Below, piece after piece: positions 43,480 to 52,387 of a DNA stretch of 64,000 nucleotides. Where the stretch lies: assembly GCA_944381935.1 (NCBI GenBank), contig CALWMN010000001.1:62001-126000 (forward strand), written 5' to 3'. The position numbers and the translations under genes are program-made. Each line of letters starts with the position of its first letter. Position 1 is the first letter of the stretch. The notes below the pieces were generated by a model. That model did not search any database. It was not told where the DNA came from and was given only the letters and a program-made list of their open reading frames with translations. Source of the stretch: an uncultured Mediterraneibacter sp. (GTDB lineage Bacteria; Bacillota; Clostridia; Lachnospirales; Lachnospiraceae).

Positions 43480-45180
43480 TTATGCATCGTAAATGGTTTC
43501 GAGTGTTTCCGTATTCGCCGTGATCACTGCCTCCTCTTCCTTCATGGACGCCATAATCTCCTCGGCAAGCCTTGTCGCCTCACGAAAAGCATCCTCCTCA
43601 AACAGATTTGTCTGGATATGCTTCCTTACATTCTTTCCTGCTTTCTCGGAAACTTTCCCGTAGTCCCGTCCGATACACCGCAGTGCCACCCAGGTAGCCA
43701 TATACTCCAGGATAAGCATTTTAAAGTCATCACTTCCGTAAAGCTCGTCCTGAAGTTCTCTGTCAAACTCCGAAAAATTTTGTACCTGCTCCATAAATGC
43801 ATTCGTTTTCAGATTGTTGCATCCCTGCTCAATGGTTCTCCAAAACAGCGCCGCTTCTGTAAAAGCCACTACGACATTTCCCAGGCAGCGGATCGCCAGT
43901 TTTAACATCTCAACAGCTTTATCCGTGCTTATTTTTGCTTCTTTCTGCCCTTTTAACAGGGTGGCAATCTCCGCCATAGAACCGGCAATTTCCCGGTTTT
44001 CTTTTTGCATATCCAGCTTTAGCTGGAACAGCTCCGCTGTAGTGGCCTGTGCCTTCTCTAATGCACTTTTGGCCTCTTCCCTCTCTTTGGCAAGCTGTTC
44101 CGACAGTCCGTTCAGGACACCCTGTGCCGCGGCAACTGCTTCTCTTTTGAGTTTTGCGTCACTTTCCGCCTTTGCGATTTTGTCCTTCAGGCTTTTTACG
44201 TTTTGCTCCGCCTCTTTTTTTCTGGCATCATAAGCCGCCTGGCCTTCTTCTCCCTCTGCCGGCTGTTCCGCGCGAATTGCTGACAATTCACGTTCCGCCT
44301 CCTCCAGTTCTTCCTTCAGCCGTTTTACCGCCGCTTCACATTCCGCCAGTTCATTCTTCTCTCTGGCCAGTTTGGCCTCACTTTCCTGTATCTGCCCATC
44401 TGCCTGCGTGCTCTGCATGTCCTGTGCTCTTACCTGCTGTGTTTTTACCGTATTTGCCACAGCTCCAAGCCCCATAGATAAAGACGTCGATACGATATTG
44501 ACAATTCCCATGATCAGTGCATTTTTTTCTGCCTTTTCTTCCCGTTTCTGTGCTTCCTGATATTTTTCCTGTATCTCCTGTATCGTCTCTTTGATCTGCT
44601 TTTCTTTTTCCTGGAGCGCCTCCTGTTTCGCTGTCATCTCAGTGATCTGCTTTTTCAGCTCTTCCCGTTTTTGAAGATCACTGGCGTAAAGATCCTGGGA
44701 GGATTCCAATGCCTTTTGTGTTTTTCCTGTCATAGCCTCAAATTCCGTCGCCAGCTCCTCCGAGGCCGCTGCCATCCTGCCCGCACATTTGCTGCACGAA
44801 GAAAGGATCGTCATGGCCGCCGCTGCTTTTCCGCTCATCAGCAGTCTGTATACCATAGGGAGCTGTTTGAGTACATTCTCGGTTTCAGACGAAATCCCGT
44901 ACATTGCGACCTGGCTCTTTGCACAAAGCTGCGAAAGATCATTCTGCAGACCGGACACCTTTGACTGCACAGAGGTGCCGGAAAGCGCGTTATAGGCGAT
45001 GTATAAAAGTGTGGATGAATGATTCAGGTTTGTGATCAGCCTGTTGAGATCCAGCTCCGCCGATAATTTCCTCTGCTGCAGTTTTACCAGCATGGTGTTT
45101 TCATCAGGAACCTTTGTCAGGCTGAAGCTTTCCTGCTGGTTATCCGTTACAACTACCATCTCATATACTGTTTCTGCCAT
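43480..45180 (-). CDS. Long coiled-coil protein with hydrophobic hairpin, putative helical pore-former-like subunit
   Basis: The 566-residue protein has a helical N-terminal part (1-150) and a long coiled coil (about 155-220). A 25-residue hydrophobic stretch, ALIMGIVNIVSTSLSMGLGAVA, lies at about 221-242. A second, very long coiled coil (255-400) and a helical tail with AFTEAALFWRTIEQGCNNL follow. This coil-hydrophobic-coil layout with a late Trp-containing helix recalls alpha-pore-forming toxin subunits. There is no signal peptide. AGGAGG precedes the ATG. It is the first gene of the operon. Alternatives are a phage-tail-like or cytoskeletal protein. Confidence 0.7.
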   Translation of the reverse strand: MAETVYEMVVVTDNQQESFSLTKVPDENTMLVKLQQRKLSAELDLNRLITNLNHSSTLLYIAYNALSGTSVQSKVSGLQNDLSQLCAKSQVAMYGISSETENVLKQLPMVYRLLMSGKAAAAMTILSSCSKCAGRMAAASEELATEFEAMTGKTQKALESSQDLYASDLQKREELKKQITEMTAKQEALQEKEKQIKETIQEIQEKYQEAQKREEKAEKNALIMGIVNIVSTSLSMGLGAVANTVKTQQVRAQDMQSTQADGQIQESEAKLAREKNELAECEAAVKRLKEELEEAERELSAIRAEQPAEGEEGQAAYDARKKEAEQNVKSLKDKIAKAESDAKLKREAVAAAQGVLNGLSEQLAKEREEAKSALEKAQATTAELFQLKLDMQKENREIAGSMAEIATLLKGQKEAKISTDKAVEMLKLAIRCLGNVVVAFTEAALFWRTIEQGCNNLKTNAFMEQVQNFSEFDRELQDELYGSDDFKMLILEYMATWVALRCIGRDYGKVSEKAGKNVRKHIQTNLFEEDAFREATRLAEEIMASMKEEEAVITANTETLETIYDA

Positions 45181-45366
45181 AATTACCTCCTTTTTTGCTT
45201 CAGGTGATATTTTTCATCACCTCTCTGTTCCGAGGCACAATTTCTGCTTTAACCATATCCATAATACAATATTATGTTTCGCAGTCTCCCGCCGCCTTTC
45301 TTCCCCTCCTCTTCTCTTAGCGGTAAAATCCTGCACGGAGCACACTAAGATGTCGTTCCTTCCGGC

Positions 45367-45427
45367 AAAAGCGTATTGACAAATGCAACAAAATATTGTA
45401 TTTTGTTGCCCTTGTCAATGCGCTTTT
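45367..45427. promoter_or_regulatory. Long dyad with mirror-image promoter-like sequences
   Basis: Arms of 29 bases (45367-45395 and 45399-45427) match except for three positions, with a 3-base centre. On each strand the dyad holds TTGACA, 17 bases, TATTTT: plus strand at 45376-45404, minus strand at 45390-45418. The minus-strand copy points to the helical/jacalin operon. The right arm reaches the stop codon of the recombinase gene, so the dyad may also serve as its terminator or as a recombinase site. Confidence 0.7.
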
Positions 45428-46241
45428 ACAGTCCGAGATTATCCATGCGCTTTCGCTTTTCTTCTGCGGTTGTAAGCGTATAAATCCTGGTGGTTTCTAA
45501 GCTGGAATGGCCTAAGATGTCAGCCAGCTCTGTGAGATTGCCATAGCTGTTCATATATGTCACTGCAAACAGATGGCGAAAGCTGTGAGGATAGACTTTG
45601 TCTTTAGATATGCCGGCCTCAGTCCCAATCCGCATAAGCATTTTATAGACAGATGACCTGCCGATAGGGTTCTGAGAACTCCCTTTGAATATGACGCCGC
45701 CTGTTATGCCATTTTCTTCGCAATATTCGTATAATTCCTGTATCAATCCGTTCGGAAGAAATATCTCCCTTATCTTTCCTTTGCTGATTACCTGGATTTT
45801 CTTTTTCTCCAGCACTTCCACAGTAAAATACTTAAGCTCACTGACCCGTATGCCGGTCTGTGCCAGGGTCCGCATAATATAATAATATTTTTTTCGCCTC
45901 CCCGTTTTCGCATGTCTTAACATCCTTCTGTACTCGTCTATGCTGATAACATTTTCAAGGCTTTTTCTTTTCTGTACTTTTTCCGTTTTCACTGCACATT
46001 CTTTATACCCGGCAAATTTCAGATACTTATTGACAGCTATTATGGCAAGATTGAGAGTGGATGGTGCTATCCTCTTTTGTTTCAGCTTCTGTTTATAATC
46101 AAGAACTGTCTTTTTTGACGCGCCCGACAATTTTATACAGTATTCAATCTGCCTCGCATATCGTATATAAGTGCTGACTGTGCCATCTGCCAATTCCTGT
46201 TCTTTCAGGTATGCTTCATATTCGTCGATCCTTTTTTCCAT
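45426..46241 (-). CDS. XerC-like tyrosine recombinase
   Basis: The 271-residue protein (start at 46241) has an N-terminal SAM-like DNA-binding part and a full catalytic domain. Marks are Arg in TGIRVSELKYF, HSFRHLFAV, LGHSSLETTRIYT with the nucleophile Tyr, and a Lys in VISKGKIR. All expected catalytic residues are visible, so it looks active. An AAGGAG lies 12 bases upstream, a long spacing; the open frame extends further. It ends in the dyad at 45367-45427. Its size fits chromosome-type or promoter-inverting recombinases rather than large phage integrases. Confidence 0.88.
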   Translation of the reverse strand: MEKRIDEYEAYLKEQELADGTVSTYIRYARQIEYCIKLSGASKKTVLDYKQKLKQKRIAPSTLNLAIIAVNKYLKFAGYKECAVKTEKVQKRKSLENVISIDEYRRMLRHAKTGRRKKYYYIMRTLAQTGIRVSELKYFTVEVLEKKKIQVISKGKIREIFLPNGLIQELYEYCEENGITGGVIFKGSSQNPIGRSSVYKMLMRIGTEAGISKDKVYPHSFRHLFAVTYMNSYGNLTELADILGHSSLETTRIYTLTTAEEKRKRMDNLGL

Positions 46242-46385
46242 TGCCGTTGTCTTCTCCTTCGTAAAATCAATAAACAGCGGTATATCCACCGCCGTTTCAA
46301 ATATATTCCAAAAAACACCACTAAAAGCAGACTTCCCGCAATTATTTTTGCGTGATTTACTCATGCATGCATAAGAGGGGAGCTT

Positions 46386-46391
46386 TATAAT
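46386..46391 (+). promoter_or_regulatory. Putative -10 of the Bce-like operon
   Basis: TATAAT lies at 46386-46391, 33 bases before the ATP-binding gene. No good -35 is seen, though a repeated CATGCATGCAT lies at the expected distance, so activation by a regulator is possible. Confidence 0.4.
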
Positions 46392-46423
46392 GCGATTGTA
46401 CAACATCGGGAGGAGAGATTACA

Positions 46424-47173
46424 ATGCGCACAATCTTAAAGGCAAATCATGTGACTAAGATTTATGGAAAAAGGCAGGATCCCAGTCTGAGGAACGTATC
46501 TTTCAAGGCCGCCGAAGGAGAGTTTATCGGAATTATGGGAGCTTCCGGTTCTGGAAAGACGACCCTGCTAAATATTCTTTCCACGATTGACACGCCGACC
46601 AGCGGCGAGGTGTGGATTCACGACATCAGCCTAAGATCACTGAGTTCTTCCGGGGCGGCCGATTTCCGCAGGGATAATCTGGGATTCATTTTTCAGGAAT
46701 ATTTCCTGCTGGATAGCCTGACTGTCTTTGAAAACATTGCCGTTCCGCTCACCCTGCAAAGAGAAACTCCAGAAAACATCGAAAAAAGAATAAGGGATCT
46801 GGCAGAACGCTTTGGAATTGCTTCTCAGCTGAATAAATATCCCGGGGAGCTATCCGGAGGGCAGCGCCAGAGAGCGTCTGCTGCGAGAGCAATTGTGAAA
46901 AAACCGGAGATTTTATTTGCAGATGAACCTACCGGAGCGTTGGATTCTAGTTCCGCGGCCGAGCTGTTAAACGCTCTGCACGAGGCTAACACTGATCTGC
47001 ATACGACTATTTTAATGGTGACGCACGACGCTTATGCGGCAAGCTTTGCAGACCGCATTTTCATCTTTCAGGATGGCTGCATCATTCGGGAATTACAAAA
47101 AGAGAGAGCTTCCAGGCGGAGTTTTTATGAATTGATCGTAGAAGAAACCGCAAAGCTGGACACAGACAGATAG
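46424..47173 (+). CDS. Bce-like ABC transporter ATP-binding protein
   Basis: The 249-residue ATPase has Walker A GASGSGKTT, signature ELSGGQRQRASAARAIV and Walker B ILFADEPTGALDSSS, with the switch His in TMLMVTHD (written LMVTHD here). This is the MacB/BceA branch used for peptide antibiotic resistance or export. GGAGGAG lies nine bases before the ATG. The permease gene starts ten bases after its stop. Confidence 0.92.
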   Translation: MRTILKANHVTKIYGKRQDPSLRNVSFKAAEGEFIGIMGASGSGKTTLLNILSTIDTPTSGEVWIHDISLRSLSSSGAADFRRDNLGFIFQEYFLLDSLTVFENIAVPLTLQRETPENIEKRIRDLAERFGIASQLNKYPGELSGGQRQRASAARAIVKKPEILFADEPTGALDSSSAAELLNALHEANTDLHTTILMVTHDAYAASFADRIFIFQDGCIIRELQKERASRRSFYELIVEETAKLDTDR

Positions 47174-47183
47174 GAGGGTCAAG

Positions 47184-49211
47184 ATGAATATTTTGATGAA
47201 TACTTTTTCTATGGCATTTAAAAATCTCAGGAAAAATCTTTCTTTCTATTCCCTGTATCTGGTATCCACAGCTTTCGTGATTACCGTTTTTTTCACATTC
47301 ACCTCTTTCTCTGTCAATAAAATAATGCTGGAGAAAATTTCTGTGGACGGCAGGGTAGAAACCATGTGCAATACAATCTCTGTTTTTCTGATAATATTTG
47401 TCGTCTTTTATATGTCATATTCCAACCGCTTCTTTTTGCGGCGCAGGATAAAGGAGCTGGGGATCTATGCTCTGCTGGGATATCGCAAATCTGCCATTTT
47501 ATCTCTTCTGGCTTTTGAAAATATTCTCGTCTGTTCCGGGGCATATATCCTGGGGATTCTGGCAGGTGGTTTCGCTCATAAAGGAATTGTCTCCCTAATC
47601 AGCAGGCTGCTGCGTTTAGGGATAGACAATTCAGAAATCCTTTTCTGGGACCTTGCCGCCGTATCCAAAACAGCTCTCTTTGTATGTGCTGTAGTTTTTG
47701 TATTGATCTTTTCTAATGGACATTTTTTAAAGAAAACACCGCTGATGAACTTAGTGCGTTTTGAGAAGAGTGCCGAAAAAAAGATGAAATTTCATAAACT
47801 TCCTGCATTGTTGGGATTTATTATGATTTTGGGCGGATACATCCTCGCTTTGGATATTCTTCATGGAGGCAGCTCCGTATGGATCAAAGCAGGGTTCTAT
47901 CAGACAGGATTCGCGGCCATGCTCCTTATCGTCTGCGGAACGACATTATTCATCGCCTCATGTCTCCCCTATATCATGGAACAGAGCAAAAAACAGAGAC
48001 GGAAATTTTATACGGATGTAAAAATTATTACAACGCCGAATTTCATTTACCGGATCCGCTCCAATGCCAGGACACTGATCATGCTTACCCTGCTGTCTGC
48101 AGCAGCGCTGACAGTGTCCGGCGTTATGGCCCTGACGCTGTACTACCCGATTGCCGCCATGTCACGCATTGCACCGTCCGAAATCGAATTTAGAATTGAG
48201 GACAGCCGCCAGACAGATGAGGTAAAGCAAATACTGAAAAAACACATTTCTGATACCCGCGGCGTCACTTTGATAAGAACTGACATATACAAAGTCACCT
48301 CGGACTCTGAAAATCTGCCGCCGGAATACAATGCAGGCACTTTGGGAAACGGGGAGAATAATGAAGATATCCTCAGAGAAGCCGGATTTGAATGTATTCC
48401 CCATTCTCAATATACAAGATTACTGGAAGTTTTGGGAAAGCAATCCGTGTCAGGTCAGGCCGGCAGCCTGTCAGATAACGAATGTATTTTAATAAAGTAT
48501 CTGCCGGATGCAGACAGCAAAAGCGAACAGGGAAACCGGTACGTCTTGCAGTCGGGCAATACAAAAAAGACAGTCACTGTGAAAGCAGTCTCAATGGACA
48601 ACGCCATCTCCTTTGCAAACAGCATCGGGACACTTGTGCTCAGCGACAGCCTGTACGCTGAAATAAGCCAAAATCAGGTGCCGTCGGCGAGTATTGTGAG
48701 CCTGAATGGAAAAGCTCTTGAAGATAACGAAGAGTTGTATCAGGCATTATCGGAATACCTGAAAGGCAGTCCTTATTTACAGGGACATTCTCATAGAATC
48801 AACGAACTGCTGTATATGAACAGTTCGACTTTCCTGTTGATCGGTTTTCTTGTCATCCTGTTTTTTATCGCGGTTGGGAGTATTCTGTATTTCAATAATA
48901 TTTCAGCCGTAATGGATTCCCGGGCGGACTATGAGATCCTGTGGAAAATCGGATATGGGGAGAAGAGGCTCAAACAGATTATCAGAAAGCAGGTTCGGAC
49001 TTTTTTCTGCATCCCCTTTGTTTTAGGGTTTCTGGACTGTATTTTTGCAGCGATCGTGTACAAAACCGGACTGATGCAGAATATTCTGGGAAGCTCCCTC
49101 AGACAGTACGTTCCTGTCATGATCGCAGTTTCATTGGCAGCAATCATATACGCCGTATATTACTTTCTGACTGTCCGGGCATGCTATAAAACAGTTTTTC
49201 CTGCTTTTTAA
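47184..49211 (+). CDS. Bce-like FtsX-domain ABC transporter permease
   Basis: The 675-residue protein has about ten membrane segments in the BceB layout: four in the N-terminal half, paired helices at about 200-260 and 295-325, and two to three near the C-terminus. A large outer domain (about 330-545) lies between helices seven and eight. That domain is the peptide-sensing part in BceB. Together with the ATPase it would detect or remove a peptide antibiotic. The outer domain sets specificity, which cannot be read here. Confidence 0.9.
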   Translation: MNILMNTFSMAFKNLRKNLSFYSLYLVSTAFVITVFFTFTSFSVNKIMLEKISVDGRVETMCNTISVFLIIFVVFYMSYSNRFFLRRRIKELGIYALLGYRKSAILSLLAFENILVCSGAYILGILAGGFAHKGIVSLISRLLRLGIDNSEILFWDLAAVSKTALFVCAVVFVLIFSNGHFLKKTPLMNLVRFEKSAEKKMKFHKLPALLGFIMILGGYILALDILHGGSSVWIKAGFYQTGFAAMLLIVCGTTLFIASCLPYIMEQSKKQRRKFYTDVKIITTPNFIYRIRSNARTLIMLTLLSAAALTVSGVMALTLYYPIAAMSRIAPSEIEFRIEDSRQTDEVKQILKKHISDTRGVTLIRTDIYKVTSDSENLPPEYNAGTLGNGENNEDILREAGFECIPHSQYTRLLEVLGKQSVSGQAGSLSDNECILIKYLPDADSKSEQGNRYVLQSGNTKKTVTVKAVSMDNAISFANSIGTLVLSDSLYAEISQNQVPSASIVSLNGKALEDNEELYQALSEYLKGSPYLQGHSHRINELLYMNSSTFLLIGFLVILFFIAVGSILYFNNISAVMDSRADYEILWKIGYGEKRLKQIIRKQVRTFFCIPFVLGFLDCIFAAIVYKTGLMQNILGSSLRQYVPVMIAVSLAAIIYAVYYFLTVRACYKTVFPAF

Positions 49212-49218
49212 AATCTGC

Positions 49219-49224
49219 TATAAT
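49219..49224 (+). promoter_or_regulatory. Putative -10 for the kinase gene
   Basis: TATAAT lies in the 47-base gap after the permease stop. It could allow separate transcription of the sensor-regulator pair. Confidence 0.45.
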
Positions 49225-49258
49225 ATAGAATCAAATAACTGCCGGGGAGGGCAAACGA

Positions 49259-50827
49259 TTGAAAGATCTGAAGATTAGAATCCTGCTGTTTATAAACCAT
49301 ATTATCTTCATTTTCCTTTTGAGCATCATGGCTGATAATTTATCGCCTGTATCCGTCCAGAATGCAGTACCTCTTGTGCTTGCCACATTGTTTCTTGCAG
49401 ATATTGCGTATATCGCTTCCTGCAATGTGAAAGGAAACCCTGTTCTGTTTTTATTCTGCGGCCTGCTTGCAGCGGACTGCTGGTACCTGCTTTTTGGCTC
49501 TGGCTCGACGCAGCATGTCCGTATATTGTTCCGGCTTCTCTGCCCTCTTATCATATATCTCTCCCTTAAATTCTGTTTTCTGTTTTTATTCCAGGGATAT
49601 CATTATAAGCTCAAAAAAACCACGGATATCCTGATGTCTGGCTCTTGTGCCTGCGCTGCCGCCGGAGTTTTTATTTCTGACAGAGTGTATGCCTGCGCGT
49701 ATGGTATTCAATCCGTGGTAAGCCTCCTTTGCTTTGCCGCTGTTCTTTTCTGCCACCGCAAAAGAGTAAGCTTCGTTTTGCGAAATGAAAAGCGCCCCCT
49801 CATCCTATCCCTGGGTATTACCACAGCGGCTTTTGGGATCTACTATGTCATGACTGTGAATGTCAGAGACCATATAGGTAACTTTGGAGTTTATATTGTC
49901 GTGCTGATCTTTTCACTGAGTATTCACGGCATTGCCCTCAAAGAAAAGGATAGCGTCCCCTTATCCGCCATATTTAACCCAAAGCAGCGGCTGATCCTGG
50001 GTGTGGTTGGCACGGCGCTTTCCGGCATGGTCTGTCTTGCACTTCACTGTTCCTTCATCCTCTTCATTCTTCTGCTGAATCTGTCGCTGGCATTTGCTTT
50101 TCTCTGCAATATCCTGCTGGGGGAAAATCTGAAACACGGAAAGACTGTCGCCGCCGGAAACAGCCGCTATGCATACGCGTTAAGCCGGTTAAAGCATGAG
50201 GAAGAGCTGAAAACAGAATTTGCAAATTTCCTGCACGATGAGGTTCTGCAGGATCTCTTATCCGTAAAAAATATGGCGCCGAAAAGCTGCCGTCCTGACA
50301 TACAGAGCCTTATTGCCGAAACACTTGATGGCTTAAATACGCGCATCCGCAATCAAATGCAGGATTATCACCCGGTAATCCTGAAAACACTTACGCTGAA
50401 AGCGAACCTGGACAGTTTAATCGAAAGTGTTTCCGCCGTATTTCCCTGGCGGAATATCAAAGTAACTTTCTCGTGTCCCGATACCCTGTTCCTCGCAGAA
50501 CCCTACGATATGCTGGTGTACAGGCTCATAAAAGAGCTTTTGACAAATATCTATAAACATTCTGACGGGAATCATGCGCAGGTCTCGGTTTCCCTGTCAA
50601 AAGATACGGTAAACCTTAGTGTCAGTGATGACGGGAGCAGAAATCCCCTGAAAGAAAACGCAGAAAAAGGCAGTTTTGTCCGGCATAAAGGAATGATTTC
50701 CATAAAAGAACAAGTCTCCGGTTTAAACGGATCCATGTCTGTCTCCGACAACATTCCGCATGGCGTCAGAATTGAGATTTCATTTTTGATGAAAGGAGAG
50801 GATTCTTATCAATATTTTGTTAGTTGA
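49259..50827 (+). CDS. NarL-type sensor histidine kinase
   Basis: The 522-residue protein has about eight membrane segments (residues 5-290) with almost no outer loops, then a HisKA_3-type domain with the phospho-acceptor in NFLHDEVLQDLLSV. A short HATPase follows with ELLTNIYKHSD and DDGSRNP. The start is TTG at 49259, GGAGG eight bases upstream. Bce transporters usually work with OmpR-type kinases with two membrane helices, so this pairing is unusual. It overlaps the regulator gene. Confidence 0.9.
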   Translation: MKDLKIRILLFINHIIFIFLLSIMADNLSPVSVQNAVPLVLATLFLADIAYIASCNVKGNPVLFLFCGLLAADCWYLLFGSGSTQHVRILFRLLCPLIIYLSLKFCFLFLFQGYHYKLKKTTDILMSGSCACAAAGVFISDRVYACAYGIQSVVSLLCFAAVLFCHRKRVSFVLRNEKRPLILSLGITTAAFGIYYVMTVNVRDHIGNFGVYIVVLIFSLSIHGIALKEKDSVPLSAIFNPKQRLILGVVGTALSGMVCLALHCSFILFILLLNLSLAFAFLCNILLGENLKHGKTVAAGNSRYAYALSRLKHEEELKTEFANFLHDEVLQDLLSVKNMAPKSCRPDIQSLIAETLDGLNTRIRNQMQDYHPVILKTLTLKANLDSLIESVSAVFPWRNIKVTFSCPDTLFLAEPYDMLVYRLIKELLTNIYKHSDGNHAQVSVSLSKDTVNLSVSDDGSRNPLKENAEKGSFVRHKGMISIKEQVSGLNGSMSVSDNIPHGVRIEISFLMKGEDSYQYFVS

Positions 50828-51419
50828 CGATCACGCCCTCTTTGCCAGAAGCCTGGCAATCGCATTGGAGGAATACCCTGAGATCGAACATTTCGTCATC
50901 CGCCAGGAAACCGGGAACCTGCCGGATATGGTGATCCGGGAAAATATCGATATTGTCCTGATGGACATCAATCTGGGAAAATCGGATGAAAACGACGGAC
51001 TTTCGACAGCACGCAGCTTATTGAAAGCCGTTCCTCATTTAAAGATTATCATGCTCACCGGCTACGATCTGCCCGTTTACCGCCACGAGGCGAAAAAGGC
51101 AGGCGTATTCGGATTTCTCAATAAAAGTATAACTCCTGATAAACTTTTCGATTCCATCCTCGCAGTCTTTCAAGGACATTCCTGCTTTCCCTGCGATGAA
51201 AACGGTCCGGTTATTGAAGATCTGACGAGTGCAGAAAAAAACATCCTGCGGATGATTGCCGCAGGAAAAAAGCGTAAAGACATTGCAGGAGAACTCTATA
51301 TCAGCGAAAGAACCCTCTCCAACCATCTCCAGCATATATACGAAAAGCTGGATGTCTCTTCTTCTGCCGAAGCGGTTGCGAAGGCATTTCAGATGGGATA
51401 TATCGCCCCGCTGCATTAA
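50793..51419 (+). CDS. LuxR/NarL-family response regulator, start codon unclear
   Basis: The receiver domain begins INILLVDDHALFARS, with the phospho-acceptor in IVLMDINLGKSD and Lys in FLNKSI. The HTH is TSAEKNILRMIAAGKKRKDIAGEL...SERTLSNHLQHI. A strong AAAGGAGAGG lies at 50793-50802, but the next in-frame ATG does not exist. Codons ATT, CTT, ATC or the TTG at 50817 must serve as the start; TTG would lie 15 bases from the site. The real product is about 200-204 residues. It overlaps the kinase end. Confidence 0.85.
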   Translation, partial: KERILINILLVDDHALFARSLAIALEEYPEIEHFVIRQETGNLPDMVIRENIDIVLMDINLGKSDENDGLSTARSLLKAVPHLKIIMLTGYDLPVYRHEAKKAGVFGFLNKSITPDKLFDSILAVFQGHSCFPCDENGPVIEDLTSAEKNILRMIAAGKKRKDIAGELYISERTLSNHLQHIYEKLDVSSSAEAVAKAFQMGYIAPLH

Positions 51420-51505
51420 TACCTGTCATGGATTCCCTAAAGCTCCATACAGCGTTACCCTGATCAGGAAACGTCCCGTCTCCTCTCTCCAGGCATAATC
51501 GCAAT

Positions 51506-51549
51506 CACAAAAAGAGATATGTAATCCCATATCTACATATCTCTTTGTG
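51506..51549. terminator. Bidirectional terminator hairpin
   Basis: A long stem (AGAGATATGTA and TACATATCTCT cores, arms 51506-51523 and 51534-51549) lies between the regulator gene and a convergent gene. On the minus strand it is followed by TTTTTGTG. Confidence 0.8.
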
Positions 51550-51592
51550 CATTATGTCCCTGCAGATAATTCTCTAATTACCGCTTTCTTCT

Positions 51593-52318
51593 TTATTCAG
51601 CACCCTCTCCATCATCTACTGCATACGCCTTATCTTCCTCCACACCGTCATCTGACAAAACGCCTGCCCTCGACTCCGTCACAGTTTCATTGGCATCCGC
51701 GATGTTATCCCCGACCTGTCCCAGTAGATCCGATGATCTCGCTTCTATTTCTGCTAACCGTTCCTTCTTGCTCTCAAGCGCACCAGCGCCGTCAGACTCT
51801 ATTTCCGCCTTTAAGACTCTCGCCTCTCCATCCATTTTTGCCTTTGCGGAAGAAACAACCTCAGCCTGCGCTGCTCCGGAGGACAGATCCATAATATCCA
51901 TCAGCCTGCGCTGCTCATACTCTTCTTCTGTCATGACCTTCTTGTCAGAGATCTGTCCCGGCTCCTTGTCATCCCCTTCTTCCTCAAACTGTTTCGCTGT
52001 CGCTTCTGCGATCTGTTTATCCAGCATCTCTAACTGTTCGTCATATTCATCTATTTTATCTTGGTTCACATATCCGCCTTCAAGACCTCTTTTCAGTTCG
52101 GCGTCCTTGCTCTCCTGGATGAGCTGTTTCTGATTCATAAGCTGCTGAATGACACTTTGCTTCTTTCCCTGTCCGGAAATAAAAACAGAGTCCCTGTTTG
52201 CCTGTTGAATAAAAGGACTTGCCTGTGCGGCATTATCATTGCTCAGCCTGCTGACTTTCTGATTTATAGTAGCCGCGTTGAATATGCCGTTATTCGCTCC
52301 AATTCCTGTTAATCTCAT
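51593..52318 (-). CDS. Unknown helical, acidic protein
   Basis: The 241-residue protein has a polar N-terminus MRLTGIGANNGIFNAATINQ. Helical segments (QKKQSVIQQLMNQKQ-like at about 52-70, and IDEYDEQLEMLDKQIAEATA) and a very acidic C-terminus follow. There is no signal peptide or membrane helix. The Ser/Gln/Asn-rich start followed by a short helical region recalls FlxA-like or flagellar-type exported proteins, but I cannot name the family. GGAGG precedes the ATG. It pairs with the next gene upstream (69-base gap). Confidence 0.7.
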   Translation of the reverse strand: MRLTGIGANNGIFNAATINQKVSRLSNDNAAQASPFIQQANRDSVFISGQGKKQSVIQQLMNQKQLIQESKDAELKRGLEGGYVNQDKIDEYDEQLEMLDKQIAEATAKQFEEEGDDKEPGQISDKKVMTEEEYEQRRLMDIMDLSSGAAQAEVVSSAKAKMDGEARVLKAEIESDGAGALESKKERLAEIEARSSDLLGQVGDNIADANETVTESRAGVLSDDGVEEDKAYAVDDGEGAE

Positions 52319-52387
52319 CTTTGTTTACCTCCTGGATCTTTCCTGTTTATTTTGAATATTTAATACATTTTGAGCTGCCATAGTTAT

